Shown here in pieces: positions 1 to 8,614 of a stretch of DNA of 18,735 bases. The notes beneath the pieces are model-generated. The model did no database searches, was not told where the DNA came from, and was given only the letters and a program-made list of their open reading frames with translations. Within the stretch, counting starts at the first letter, position 1, and each line of letters starts with the position of its first letter. Made by a program: the position numbers and the translations under genes. The DNA lies in NCBI GenBank assembly GCA_937995275.1, contig CALKKN010000129.1, positions 1-18,735 of the forward strand, given 5' to 3'. The DNA comes from an uncultured Lysobacterales bacterium (lineage in GTDB: Bacteria > Pseudomonadota > Gammaproteobacteria > Xanthomonadales > SZUA-36).

Positions 1-62
1 GGAAAGATGTGCCCACCGGTACCGCCGGCCATGATCAGCACGAAAGGCCGCCGGTCGGTCAC
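1..62 (-). CDS. murG: MurG, N-terminal fragment (UDP-GlcNAc:lipid I transferase)
   Basis: Only the first 20 codons lie in the window; the gene runs off the left edge. MurG adds GlcNAc from UDP-GlcNAc to lipid I to give lipid II on the inner face of the cytoplasmic membrane. The visible end shows a short hydrophobic strand followed by MAGGTGGHIF, the glycine-rich N-terminal loop typical of MurG. The start is a GTG at 60-62 whose first bases overlap the ftsW stop in a GTGA, which suggests translational coupling. Its place directly after ftsW is the usual one in the dcw cluster. The identification rests on a short but very characteristic motif plus context. Confidence 0.9.
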   Translation of the reverse strand, partial: MTDRRPFVLIMAGGTGGHIF

Positions 63-1279
63 GCCTTCACCTCCCGTGGCTTCTTGCGGCTGAACGCGCA
101 GCCGCCGCAATCGCGGTCGAGTTCGTACTTGATCCGCAACACGATGCCGATGGCGACCAGGGTTATCAGCATGCTGCTGCCGCCGGAACTGATCAGAGGC
201 AACGTCAGGCCCTTGGTCGGCAGCACCCCGAGATTGACGCCGACGCTGACGAGCGCCTGCAGTCCGATCCACAGCCCGATGCCGTACGCCACGAATCCCG
301 CGAAGGGTTGCCCGTTGCGGTGCGCCATGATGCCAATGACCATGACGCGGGTGACCAGTAGCAGGAACAGCGCGAGTACCACGATCACGCCCGCCAGGCC
401 GAATTCCTCCGCCAGCACGGCAAATATGAAATCGGTATGCGCCTCGGGCAGATAGAACAGTTTCTGGATACTGGCGCCGATGCCCACCCCGAACAGTTCG
501 CCGCGGCCCACCGCGATCAGGGCCTGGGTCAGCTGGAAACCGCTGGCGAACGGGTCCGCCCAGGGATCCATGAAGCTGACGATACGGCGCAGCCGATACG
601 GTTCCATCGCGGCGAAGCCGAATGCCGGCAGTGTCAGCAGGCCGAGCACGAAGATGTGCCGCCAGGCCGCCCCGGCCAGCCAGACCATCCCGGCGACGAT
701 GGCCGTGATCACCGCCGCGCTACCCATGTCGGGCTGCAGCAGCAGGATCACCGAGAGCAGGCCGGCGAACATCAGTGGCTTCAGGGTATCGAAAAAGCGC
801 GACCGGACCAGTTGCGCCTTGCGCGCCAGGTAGCCCGCCAGGTAGATGATCACCATCAGCTTGACCGCCTCGACCACCTGGAAATTCAGGAAGCCCAGCC
901 GAATCCAGCGCGTGCTGCCGTTGACCGTATGTCCCAGCCCCGGGATCAGCACGAGCAGCAGCAACAACACCGACAACCCCATCATCGGCCGGCTGATACG
1001 CTCCAGGAAGGCGACCGGGATGACCCGCAGCGCCAGCGCCAGCAGGACTCCGATTGCTATGAAGATGAGGTGCCGCAGGAGGTAGTGGTAACTGCTGGCC
1101 CCCTGCCCCTCCGCGATAGCGATCGAGGCCGAACCCACCATCACGACCCCGATCGCCAGCAGCAGCAGGGCGGGCACGAGAATGTAACTGTCGGGCCGTA
1201 CCGGCACGGGGCTGACGCCGGCCGGCAACGCCTGCCGCCTGGCATCGGGGGGCTTGCCGGTGGCGATCATTTTGCGCAT
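59..1279 (-). CDS. ftsW: FtsW, septal peptidoglycan glycosyltransferase (SEDS family)
   Basis: FtsW is the SEDS polymerase that builds glycan strands from lipid II at the division septum, working with FtsI. The 406-residue product is a polytopic membrane protein with about ten hydrophobic segments. It carries NGSTRWIRLG (120-129), LQPDMGSA (181-188), the FMDPWADPF loop (236-244) that should hold the catalytic aspartate, the LPEAHTDFIF segment (277-286) and GLTLPLISSGGSS (357-369). The usual QPSELAK motif reads QVVEAVK (134-140). The short cytoplasmic tail contains CGGC (391-394). An ATG at 1286-1288 is also in frame, but the GGTGAGG ribosome site directly abuts it and lies about 9 bases before the ATG at 1277-1279, so I prefer the latter. 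There is no room for murD between mraY and this gene. Confidence 0.96.
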   Translation of the reverse strand: MRKMIATGKPPDARRQALPAGVSPVPVRPDSYILVPALLLLAIGVVMVGSASIAIAEGQGASSYHYLLRHLIFIAIGVLLALALRVIPVAFLERISRPMMGLSVLLLLLVLIPGLGHTVNGSTRWIRLGFLNFQVVEAVKLMVIIYLAGYLARKAQLVRSRFFDTLKPLMFAGLLSVILLLQPDMGSAAVITAIVAGMVWLAGAAWRHIFVLGLLTLPAFGFAAMEPYRLRRIVSFMDPWADPFASGFQLTQALIAVGRGELFGVGIGASIQKLFYLPEAHTDFIFAVLAEEFGLAGVIVVLALFLLLVTRVMVIGIMAHRNGQPFAGFVAYGIGLWIGLQALVSVGVNLGVLPTKGLTLPLISSGGSSMLITLVAIGIVLRIKYELDRDCGGCAFSRKKPREVKA

Positions 1280-1290
1280 CGCGGCCATCC

Positions 1291-2373
1291 TCACCGGATC
1301 TTCAGCGTCGCCAGGCCGGCGAGCACCAGGATGACCGAGATGATCCAGAACCTGACGATGACCCGCGGCTCCGGCCAGCCCTTGAGTTCGAAATGGTGAT
1401 GGATCGGCGCCATCCGAAAGATTCGCCGGCCGGTCAGTTTGAACGACGCCACCTGCAGAATCACCGAGACGGTCTCCATCACGAACACGCCCGCCATGAC
1501 GATGAACACCAGTTCCTGCCGGACGATAACCGCCACCAGGCCGAGCGCCGCGCCCACCGCCAGGGCGCCGATGTCGCCCATGAAAATCTGCGCCGGATAG
1601 GTGTTGAACCACAGGAACCCGAGGCCGGCCCCGGCCAGGGCGGCGCATATGATCGCCAGTTCGCCCGAGCCGGGCAGGAACGGCAGCCCGAGGTAGTCGG
1701 AGAACACGGCATGGCCGGCCACGTATGCAAAGATCCCGAGGGCAGCGGCGACGAATACCGACGGCATGATCGCCAAGCCATCGAGCCCGTCGGTCAGGTT
1801 GACCGCGTTGGAGAAGCCGACCACCATCAGGTAGGTCGTCACGATATAGAAGACACCCAGCGGAATGGCCACGTCCTTGAAAAACGGGACGATCAATTCC
1901 GTTGCGGCGGGCACGTCGGCCGTGGCGTAGAGCAGCACCGCCACGGCCAGCCCGGCCAGTGACTGCCCCAGGTATTTCCAGCGCGCCGGCAGTCCGGCCG
2001 AATCCTGCAGCACCAGCTTGCGGTAGTCGTCGATCCAGCCGATCAGCCCGAAGGCCAGCATCACCAGGATCACGACCCAGACGTACCGGTTGTCGAGGTC
2101 CGCCCAGAGCACGGTCGAGATGACAATGGAGAACAGGATCAGGGCGCCGCCCATCGTCGGGGTGCCGGCCTTCGCGAAGTGGCTCTCCGGACCGAGTTTG
2201 CGGATGGGCTGGCCCATTTGCTGGCGGACCAGGCGGCGAATGAACCACGGCCCGAGCAGCAGGGACAGCAGCAGCGCCGTCAGGGCCGTCAGCACCGCGC
2301 GCAGCGTGATGTAGCCGAACACGTTGAAGAACGAGTCGACGTCCGCCAGGCGCTGGAACAACCAGTACAGCAT
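1291..2373 (-). CDS. mraY: MraY, phospho-MurNAc-pentapeptide transferase
   Basis: MraY transfers phospho-MurNAc-pentapeptide to undecaprenyl phosphate in the cytoplasmic membrane, giving lipid I. The product is 360 residues, the same length as the E. coli enzyme, with about ten transmembrane segments. Family motifs are all present: the magnesium-binding aspartate pair in WIDDYRK (113-119), [10 protein letters not shown] (192-201), the active-site Asp267 in MGDIGAL, and the histidine motif [12 protein letters not shown] (322-333). The ATG shares one base with the murF stop (TAATG), indicating coupled translation. The frame stays open well upstream, inside murF, but length, homology and the overlap fix the start here. 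It is followed directly by ftsW rather than murD. Confidence 0.98.
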   Translation of the reverse strand: MLYWLFQRLADVDSFFNVFGYITLRAVLTALTALLLSLLLGPWFIRRLVRQQMGQPIRKLGPESHFAKAGTPTMGGALILFSIVISTVLWADLDNRYVWVVILVMLAFGLIGWIDDYRKLVLQDSAGLPARWKYLGQSLAGLAVAVLLYATADVPAATELIVPFFKDVAIPLGVFYIVTTYLMVVGFSNAVNLTDGLDGLAIMPSVFVAAALGIFAYVAGHAVFSDYLGLPFLPGSGELAIICAALAGAGLGFLWFNTYPAQIFMGDIGALAVGAALGLVAVIVRQELVFIVMAGVFVMETVSVILQVASFKLTGRRIFRMAPIHHHFELKGWPEPRVIVRFWIISVILVLAGLATLKIR

Positions 2374-3722
2374 TACCCCGCCTCCCGTATGCCCGGTTGG
2401 CGCGTAATCGCCGCCACGACCGCTTCCATGCCCATCGAACGCGAACCCTTGACCAGGCAATTCACCCCGGGCCGCAGATGTTGCCGCACCGCCGCCGCCA
2501 GTTCCTCGCGGGTCTCGAAATGTTCCGCACCCGGACCGAAGGCATCCACCGTGTAAGTCGCCATGTCGCCGGTGGCAAACAGCCGGCTGACGCCCATCGC
2601 GCGCGCCGATTCGCCGACCTCGCGATGCATCTTCGGGCTGTCGGTGCCCAGTTCCTTCATGTCGCCCAGCACCAGCCACGCGGTGCCCTGCATCCCGGCC
2701 AGTACCTGCAGCGCCGAGTAGAGCGAGGCGGGATTCGCGTTGTAGGTGTCGTCAATGACGGTCCAGCCGGCTTCCGTCTCGATGAAATTCAGGCGACCCG
2801 GGACCGCTTCCACGGCGGCGAGCCCCTCGCGGATGCCCTCCAGCCCGATTCCGAGCGCCAGCGCGACGGCGGCTGCCGACGCCGCGTTGACCAGGTTGTG
2901 CCGCCCCGGCAGGGCCAGCTCCAGCGCGAAGTCGCCCTGCGGGGTGACGATACGGGGCCGTTCCTCGCCGCCGGCCAGCCTCACGTCCGCAGGCTCCCCG
3001 ACGCCGAAGGTGATCACCTGCCCGGCGCGGTTGCGTTCGAGCCAGAAATCCACCCAGGGCTCGTCGGCGTTGACGATCGCCCAGCCGTCCTCCGGCAGCG
3101 CCGCGTACAGTTCGCCCTTGGCCCGCGCGACGCCCTCCATGCTGCCGAACCCGCCAAGGTGCGCGGGCCCGATATTGGTCACCAGGCCGACGTCCGCTTG
3201 CGCGATTCCTGCGAGGTACGCAATGTCGCCCGCCTTGCTCGCGCCAAGCTCCAGCACCGCGAACCGATGGCGGGGTTCGAGCCGGAACAGGCTCAGCGGC
3301 AGCCCCAATTCGTTGTTGTAGTTGCCCTGCGTTGCGAGCACCGGGCCCTGCGGCCGCAGGATGCTGGCCACCATTTCCTTGACCGTGGTCTTGCCGTTGC
3401 TGCCGGTGATGCCCACGACGGTCGGGTCGAGGCGCTGCCGCAGCAGGGCGGCGAGCTTGCCCAGCGCCGTGAGCACGTCGTCCACGACGAGTTGGGGCGT
3501 CGCGAGGTCCAGGCGGCGGCCGACCAGCAGCGCGACCGCCCCGAGCCTGACGGCCGCCTCGGCGAAGTCGTGCCCGTCGGCCTGGTCGCCCGGCAACGCG
3601 GCGAACAGGGCGCCGTAATCGACCTGGCGACTGTCCGTGACGATCGCCTCGATGGGAACGTCGCGGTCCGGTGGAGGGCAGCCCAGCACTGCAGCCAGTT
3701 CGCTGAGCTGCAGCCGGATCAT
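2373..3722 (-). CDS. murF: MurF, UDP-MurNAc-tripeptide D-Ala-D-Ala ligase
   Basis: MurF is the cytoplasmic ATP-dependent ligase that adds D-Ala-D-Ala to UDP-MurNAc-tripeptide, completing the pentapeptide precursor. The 449-residue length matches the family (E. coli 452). Seen in order: an N-terminal substrate-binding domain (about 1-95), the Mur-ligase P-loop [10 protein letters not shown] (104-113, Lys111), the central ATPase region with NYNNELGLP (134-142) and TNIGPAHLG (182-190), and a C-terminal ligase domain with [10 protein letters not shown] and a late GSRSMGME segment. The ATG overlaps the murE stop by four bases (ATGA). Confidence 0.97.
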   Translation of the reverse strand: MIRLQLSELAAVLGCPPPDRDVPIEAIVTDSRQVDYGALFAALPGDQADGHDFAEAAVRLGAVALLVGRRLDLATPQLVVDDVLTALGKLAALLRQRLDPTVVGITGSNGKTTVKEMVASILRPQGPVLATQGNYNNELGLPLSLFRLEPRHRFAVLELGASKAGDIAYLAGIAQADVGLVTNIGPAHLGGFGSMEGVARAKGELYAALPEDGWAIVNADEPWVDFWLERNRAGQVITFGVGEPADVRLAGGEERPRIVTPQGDFALELALPGRHNLVNAASAAAVALALGIGLEGIREGLAAVEAVPGRLNFIETEAGWTVIDDTYNANPASLYSALQVLAGMQGTAWLVLGDMKELGTDSPKMHREVGESARAMGVSRLFATGDMATYTVDAFGPGAEHFETREELAAAVRQHLRPGVNCLVKGSRSMGMEAVVAAITRQPGIREAG

Positions 3723-5182
3723 GCCGCATCCTCCAGGGCCGCCCGCACCGCCGCCTCGTCACTGAACGGCACGCGCTGCCCCTTCGATTCCTGCCACGCT
3801 TCGTGGCCCTTGCCGGCCACCAGCACGATGTCGCCCTCGCCGCTGTCACAGACAGCCTGGCGGATGGCCGCGCCGCGGTCCTCGAAGACCTGGGCTGCAG
3901 TGGGCTGCTGCAGGCCGCCCAGCATGTCCTGAATGATGGCGCCCGGCTCTTCGTTGCGCGGATTGTCCGAGGTCAGCACGACACGGTCCGCCAGCGATTC
4001 CGCGACCTGCGCCATCATCGGCCGTTTGCCGCGGTCACGGTCGCCGCCGCAGCCGAACACGCAGACGAGCCGGCCGTGGAGGTGGGCGCGAAGCGCCGTC
4101 AGTGCCTGCCGCAGTGCATCGGGTGTGTGCGCGTAATCGACGACCACGACCGGCTGATTACGCTCGCCGCCCAGACAGCGCATGCGGCCGGGCACGGCGT
4201 GCATCGTCTCGATCTGGTGCATGACCCGGGTCCAGGGCATACCCAAAAGGGCCAGCGTGCCGGCCGCCGCCAGCAGGTTGGAGAGGTTGAAGCCGCCGAG
4301 CAGCCCGGTGTGGACCTCGCCTCCACCCCAGGGGCTCGTCAGCAGCAGATCCATGCCGGAAGAGTCCATGTGCAGGACCGAACCCCTCAGTTCGCTGCTG
4401 CCGTTGGTGCCGTAGCTCAGCACCTCCGTGCCGTTGCGGATTTCGGCAATCAGCGACTTGCCCAATGCGTCATCCTGGTTGATGACGGCAAAGCGGGGGT
4501 GGCAGTCGAAAAACAGCCGGCGCTTCGCGGCGGCATACGCCTCCATCGTGCCGTGGTAATCGAGGTGGTCCCGGCTGAGATTGGTGAAGACGGCGGCGTC
4601 GAAGGCGATTTCGTCGCAGCGGCCCTGGTCCAGGGCGTGGGACGATACCTCGATGGCCACCTTTTCCACGCCCTCGTCGATACACCCCGCGAGCATCGCC
4701 TGCAGCGATATCGCGTCCGGCGTCGTCATCCCGATGCGTTTCAGAGCACCCAGTCGGCCATAGCCGACGGTTCCGATCAATCCCGCGTCGGTGCTGGTGC
4801 GCTGCCAGGCCTGCGCGATGAAATGCGCGGTCGATGTCTTGCCGTTCGTACCGGTCACGCCCGCGACGGTCAATTGCTCCGACGGGTAGTGGAAAAACCG
4901 GGCTGCCAGCGCCGCAACCCGCCGCCGCAGTTCCGGCACCGCAACCGCCGGGATGCCGAGCTCGGGCACCGGCGCCAGGCCGTCGTGGATCACGATGACC
5001 GCCCCGCGTGCCTCCGCCTGTGCTGCAAAGTCCAGCCCGTGCGTCACACCGCCGGTGACCGCGACAAAGGCGAAACCCGGCTCGATGCGCCGGGAATCCA
5101 GGTCCATGCCGGTGATCACGACGTCGGGAACGGCCTCGCACCAGCCCTCCAGCAGCGTGGCCACCGTCATTGGACAGCTCAT
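3719..5182 (-). CDS. murE: MurE, UDP-MurNAc-dipeptide meso-diaminopimelate ligase
   Basis: MurE adds the third peptide residue to UDP-MurNAc-L-Ala-D-Glu in the cytoplasm. The 487-residue protein has an N-terminal uridine-binding domain, the P-loop GVTGTNGKTS (108-117), TTPDAISLQ (153-161), EVSSHALDQGR (178-188), and the DNPRNEEP signature (406-413). The DNPR motif is the one associated with meso-diaminopimelate rather than L-lysine, so the wall is predicted to be of the usual Gram-negative type. The ATG overlaps the ftsI stop (ATGA). An alternative ATG at residue 5 (MTVAT) is possible. Confidence 0.97.
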   Translation of the reverse strand: MSCPMTVATLLEGWCEAVPDVVITGMDLDSRRIEPGFAFVAVTGGVTHGLDFAAQAEARGAVIVIHDGLAPVPELGIPAVAVPELRRRVAALAARFFHYPSEQLTVAGVTGTNGKTSTAHFIAQAWQRTSTDAGLIGTVGYGRLGALKRIGMTTPDAISLQAMLAGCIDEGVEKVAIEVSSHALDQGRCDEIAFDAAVFTNLSRDHLDYHGTMEAYAAAKRRLFFDCHPRFAVINQDDALGKSLIAEIRNGTEVLSYGTNGSSELRGSVLHMDSSGMDLLLTSPWGGGEVHTGLLGGFNLSNLLAAAGTLALLGMPWTRVMHQIETMHAVPGRMRCLGGERNQPVVVVDYAHTPDALRQALTALRAHLHGRLVCVFGCGGDRDRGKRPMMAQVAESLADRVVLTSDNPRNEEPGAIIQDMLGGLQQPTAAQVFEDRGAAIRQAVCDSGEGDIVLVAGKGHEAWQESKGQRVPFSDEAAVRAALEDAA

Positions 5183-6882
5183 GGCTCGATCTCCTGCGGC
5201 GCCATCGACGCCTGGGCGAGCACGTAATCGTCCGGCGGCACGTTCATCAGGCGCAGCGCGCCCTCCATGACCGTGGCGAACAGCGGGGCCGCCACCAGCC
5301 CGCCGTAATACTGGTCGCCCGAGGGGTCGTTGACCACGACCACGGCGACCAGCCGCGGGTCGCTGGCCGGCGCGAACCCGGCAAAACTGGCGATGTAGCG
5401 CGATGCGTAGCCGGCGGCGCTGGCCTTGCGCGAAGTTCCGGTCTTGCCCGCTACCCGGTAGTTCCCGACGCGCGCCGCCTTGCCGGTGCCCTCGGGTCCG
5501 GTTACCGTCTCGAGCATCGATGCCACCTGGCGGGCGATGGCGGGATCGAGGATCGACGTGGGTGGGTTCATCGCCCCCATCACCAGGCTGGGGCGGCGCA
5601 GGCGGCCCTCGTCGGCCAGCGCGGCAAAGGCTTCGGCAAGCTGCAGGGCCGTCACCGATATGCCATAGCCGTAGGACAACGTGGCCTGTTCCACGCGCCG
5701 CCAGCGCTGGTAGTTGCGCAGCACGCCCGCCGATTCGCCCGGGAAGCCGCTTCCGGTTACGTCACCGAATCCGAAGCGGTTGTAGGTATCCCACATGTGC
5801 TCGGGTGCGAGGTCGAGCGCGACCTTGGTCGCCGCCACATTCGAAGACTTGGTGATCAGGCGGGTGACGTCAATCGGACCGTAATTGTGGTGGTCGCTGA
5901 TCGTGTGCCTGCCGATCCGGATCCGGCCGGGCGTGGTGTCGATGGGCGTGGTGGGGGTCCAGCGGCCGGTTTCGAGGGCCGAGGCGACCGCGAAGGGCTT
6001 CATCACCGAGCCGGGCTCGAACACGTCCGTGACGGCGCGATTGCGAAGGCCGTCGTTATCGATATCCGTGTGGTTGGGGTTGTAGGAGGGGTGGTTGACC
6101 ATGGCCAGCACTTCGCCGGTCTTGACGTCCAGCAGCACGACGCTGCCGGAGCGCGCCCCGTGCTTTAGCACGGTCCGCTTGAGTTCCCGGTAGGCGAGAT
6201 ACTGCAGGCTGCGATCGATTGTCAGGCTCAGATGGCGGCCATGCTCGGCCTCGCGCACCATCTCTATCTCCTCCACCGTGCGGCCGAGGCGGTCCCGGAT
6301 AATCCGCTTCAGCCCGGGTCGTCCCTGCAGCCAGTCGTTGTAGGCCAGTTCCAGGCCCTCCTGGCCCACGTCGTCGATGTTGGTGAAGCCGATTACGTGC
6401 GCAGTCACCTCGCCGGCGGGGTAAAACCGGCGGTACTCCTTTTGCAGGAACACACCGTGCAGGGCCAGGGCCTCGATTTCGGCCGCCACGTTCGGGTGCA
6501 GCCGGCGGCGCACCCACACGAACTCCCGGTTCGCGCGCTGGGTCAGGCGCCGCTCGATCTCCTCGGCTTCCACGCCGAGCACACGGGCCAGCGGCTCGAT
6601 GTCCCCGGGCGCCTGCAGCAGTTCCTTCGGGTTGACCCACAGGGAATCGACCGGCGTGCTGACGGCCAGCGGCTCGCCATTGCGGTCGAGGATGTTGCCC
6701 CTGCGGGTGGCGACCTTCACCTCCCGCAGGTAGCGCGCCTCACCCTGGCCCTGCAGGAACTCGGTATCGACGACCTGCAGGTTGACTGCCCGCGCCACCA
6801 GCGCGATTGAACAGAGCAGAAACACGAGCAGGAAGGCATACAGCCTGCTGACCGGCACCATGTTCTGCGGGGCGGTACTCAC
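5179..6882 (-). CDS. ftsI: FtsI (PBP3), septal peptidoglycan transpeptidase
   Basis: FtsI crosslinks septal peptidoglycan in the periplasm and is the partner of FtsW. The 567-residue protein has one N-terminal transmembrane anchor (about 11-33), a dimerisation/pedestal domain starting with RRGNILDRNGEPLA (60-73), and a transpeptidase domain with all three active-site motifs: S292-V-M-K295, S346-S-N348 and K480-T-G482. The start is a GTG that overlaps the ftsL stop (GTGA), with GGTGG about 8 bases upstream. A later ATG at residue 8 is possible and would leave the anchor intact. It is a target of beta-lactams in other species. Confidence 0.97.
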   Translation of the reverse strand: MSTAPQNMVPVSRLYAFLLVFLLCSIALVARAVNLQVVDTEFLQGQGEARYLREVKVATRRGNILDRNGEPLAVSTPVDSLWVNPKELLQAPGDIEPLARVLGVEAEEIERRLTQRANREFVWVRRRLHPNVAAEIEALALHGVFLQKEYRRFYPAGEVTAHVIGFTNIDDVGQEGLELAYNDWLQGRPGLKRIIRDRLGRTVEEIEMVREAEHGRHLSLTIDRSLQYLAYRELKRTVLKHGARSGSVVLLDVKTGEVLAMVNHPSYNPNHTDIDNDGLRNRAVTDVFEPGSVMKPFAVASALETGRWTPTTPIDTTPGRIRIGRHTISDHHNYGPIDVTRLITKSSNVAATKVALDLAPEHMWDTYNRFGFGDVTGSGFPGESAGVLRNYQRWRRVEQATLSYGYGISVTALQLAEAFAALADEGRLRRPSLVMGAMNPPTSILDPAIARQVASMLETVTGPEGTGKAARVGNYRVAGKTGTSRKASAAGYASRYIASFAGFAPASDPRLVAVVVVNDPSGDQYYGGLVAAPLFATVMEGALRLMNVPPDDYVLAQASMAPQEIEP

Positions 6883-7148
6883 GGTTCGACCACCAGGATG
6901 CGGGTCTCGGCGGGCGGCTCCATGCCCAGCCGCTCACGGGCCCTGCTTTCGACGTTGCTGGCGTCGGCCAGCCAGGCCTGTTCCAGTTGCAGGCGGCTCC
7001 ACTCGGCTATGTAGGCGTCACGCTGCTCCTCGAGCGCGCTCAGTTGGACCGCCTGCCGACGGCTCTCGTGGCGGGCGTGAACCGCACCGAGCGCGCTGGC
7101 TACGACGGCCGCGAGGGCCAGCAGGACGATAATCAGGCGTACATTCAA
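6879..7148 (-). CDS. ftsL: FtsL, divisome membrane protein
   Basis: FtsL is a small bitopic division protein that forms a complex with FtsB and FtsQ and helps activate FtsWI. The 89-residue product has the expected layout: a few cytoplasmic residues, one transmembrane segment (about 4-23), and a periplasmic coiled-coil-like stretch rich in charged residues and leucines (about 26-75). Sequence conservation in this family is low, so the call rests on topology, size and the fixed position between rsmH and ftsI. The start is a rare TTG (7146-7148). It is supported by a GGAGA ribosome site 7 bases upstream and a TTGA overlap with the rsmH stop; no alternative start upstream of the membrane segment exists. 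Confidence 0.92.
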   Translation of the reverse strand: MNVRLIIVLLALAAVVASALGAVHARHESRRQAVQLSALEEQRDAYIAEWSRLQLEQAWLADASNVESRARERLGMEPPAETRILVVEP

Positions 7149-8074
7149 CCGAGCTTCTCCGCAATCCTCAACACGGCGCTACGGGCGCGGGGATTGGCGG
7201 AGAGTTCGTCTGCAGAGGGTTTGACGGCATTGCTCAACGGCTTCAGGACCGGCTTGTGGTCGGGATGCTGCGGTATGTTCCTGCGGACCCGGCCTGGTCG
7301 TGCGGCTTCTCGGATCGTCCGCTTGACCAGGCGGTCCTCGAGGGAGTGAAAACTGATGACAGCCAGCCTTCCTCCCGGGCGCAACAACCCAATCGCCACT
7401 TCCAGCCCCTTTGCCAACTGGGCCAACTCATCGTTGATATAAATGCGGATTGCCTGAAAGCACCGCGTTGCAGGGTGCTTGTTCTGTTCCCGGCGGCCGA
7501 TGGTGTTCTCGATCAATCTCGCCAATTGACCGGTTGTTTCCAGCCGCTGCTGTTGCCGGGCCATCACGATGCTCCTGGCAATCCTGCGCGCATAGCGCTC
7601 CTCTCCGAACTCCCAAAACACACGGGCCAATTCCCGTTCCGGCGCCTCCGCCAGCCACTCTTTGGCGGATACGCCCTGTTGTGGGTTCATACGCATATCC
7701 AGAGGACCTTCCCCCATGAAGGAGAAACCCCGGACCGGATCGTCCAATTGAGGCGAAGAAACGCCGAGATCGAGCAGAATTCCATCCAGGCATTCTTCCA
7801 CGCCCCACTCGCGGACGTAGCGTTCCATTTCCGCAAAATCCCCCTGGGCAATGAAGAAGCGCGGGTCGGTCTCCATCAGCTTCTTCCCGGCGGCTACCGC
7901 CTCCGGATCCCTGTCCAGGGAGAACAAGCGGCCTTTCCCGGACAAGCGGGCCAGTATCGCCCTGCTGTGTCCGCCTCTGCCAAAGGTGCCGTCCAGATAT
8001 TTACCGTCCGGCCGGATGTTGAGCGCTTCCACCGTTTCTTCCAGTAGCACTGGCCGGTGTTGGTATTCGCCCAT
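7145..8074 (-). CDS. rsmH: RsmH (MraW), 16S rRNA m4C1402 methyltransferase
   Basis: RsmH methylates N4 of cytidine 1402 in 16S rRNA, next to the decoding centre, using S-adenosylmethionine. The 309-residue length is typical. Seen are the N-terminal HRPVLLEETVEAL (6-18), the SAM-binding GTFGRGGHSRAIL (29-41), LDRDPEA (53-59), GILLDLGVSSPQLD followed by RGFSF, and the C-terminal VISFHSLEDRLVK, all hallmarks of the MraW family. The ATG has GGAGG only two bases upstream, an unusually short spacing, but no better in-frame start follows before the conserved N-terminus. It lies 37 bases after mraZ and overlaps ftsL. Its target links to RsmI, encoded nearby: the two enzymes modify the same nucleotide. 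Confidence 0.97.
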   Translation of the reverse strand: MGEYQHRPVLLEETVEALNIRPDGKYLDGTFGRGGHSRAILARLSGKGRLFSLDRDPEAVAAGKKLMETDPRFFIAQGDFAEMERYVREWGVEECLDGILLDLGVSSPQLDDPVRGFSFMGEGPLDMRMNPQQGVSAKEWLAEAPERELARVFWEFGEERYARRIARSIVMARQQQRLETTGQLARLIENTIGRREQNKHPATRCFQAIRIYINDELAQLAKGLEVAIGLLRPGGRLAVISFHSLEDRLVKRTIREAARPGRVRRNIPQHPDHKPVLKPLSNAVKPSADELSANPRARSAVLRIAEKLG

Positions 8075-8111
8075 TACCTCCGTTTTTCACCCCTGGCTGT
8101 TATTCCCCCGC

Positions 8112-8564
8112 TCACACTACGAGCCGGGACATTTCTTCTGATGCAGCCTCGTCAAGGCTGCGTTCTTCTTCTACCCGTTTCTGGTTGAGAATCGTCTCGT
8201 TCCAGATTTCGAAGCGGCTGCCCATGCCCAGCAGCACGACCCGTTTTTCCAGGCCCGCCACCTGCCGCAGCGTCTGTGGAAGTTGAATCCGTCCGTTCGC
8301 ATCCGGCTCAACCGCGCTGGCACTCCCCACCAATTTCCGTTGCAGGCTGCGATGGGCCGGGTTGAACGTGCTCAATCCCGTGACCTCGTCGCGCACGCGT
8401 TCCCATTCCGGTTCGGGATAGAGGTAAAGCGCCCCGGAGTCGAAAGCACTGTAGGTGAGCACCATCCGCCCCCCGCACGCTGCCTGGATCGCGTCCCGGT
8501 AGCGCATCGGTATGGCCAGACGCCCTTTTGCGTCCAGGTTGATGGCAGTTTCACCGAAATACAC
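8112..8564 (-). CDS. mraZ: MraZ, transcriptional regulator of the dcw cluster
   Basis: MraZ is a DNA-binding protein that in E. coli represses its own cluster by binding repeated TGGG-type sites near the promoter. The 150-residue product has the two tandem SpoVT/AbrB-like halves, with matching motifs DAKGRLAIP (11-19) and DANGRIQLP (88-96). The start is a GTG giving an N-terminus MYFGET, equivalent to the family's MFxG start; GGGAAG lies a few bases upstream. It is the first gene of the cluster, with a promoter and a likely operator just upstream. The C-terminal tail after about 125 is acidic and less conserved. Confidence 0.96.
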   Translation of the reverse strand: MYFGETAINLDAKGRLAIPMRYRDAIQAACGGRMVLTYSAFDSGALYLYPEPEWERVRDEVTGLSTFNPAHRSLQRKLVGSASAVEPDANGRIQLPQTLRQVAGLEKRVVLLGMGSRFEIWNETILNQKRVEEERSLDEAASEEMSRLVV

Positions 8565-8570
8565 TTTCTT

Positions 8571-8606
8571 CCCACTAAAATGGCACTATTCACCACATAT
8601 TCCCAC
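8571..8606 (-). promoter_or_regulatory. Probable MraZ operator: phased GTGG repeats
   Basis: Reading the minus strand, GTGGGA (8606-8601), GTGGTG (8596-8591), GTGCCA (8586-8581) and GTGGGA (8575-8570) follow each other at 10, 10 and 11 bases. MraZ in other bacteria binds direct TGGG-type repeats with 10-bp spacing directly upstream of mraZ, so this is very likely autoregulation. The third copy is the most diverged. The array lies between the predicted transcription start and the GTG of mraZ, and the last repeat runs into the mraZ ribosome-binding site. Confidence 0.75.
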
Positions 8607-8614
8607 CAAATTGC

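Noticed and set aside
1291..2248. In-frame upstream extension of ftsW through mraY, giving a 729-codon open frame
   Set aside because: It is the out-of-frame reading of mraY, rich in Arg, Gly and Pro with no membrane segments; FtsW similarity begins only at the start chosen.
2397..3932. A 511-codon open frame on the plus strand opposite murF
   Set aside because: High GC leaves long open antisense frames. The product is His-, Gln- and Arg-rich low-complexity sequence with no family motif, while the minus strand carries complete MurF.
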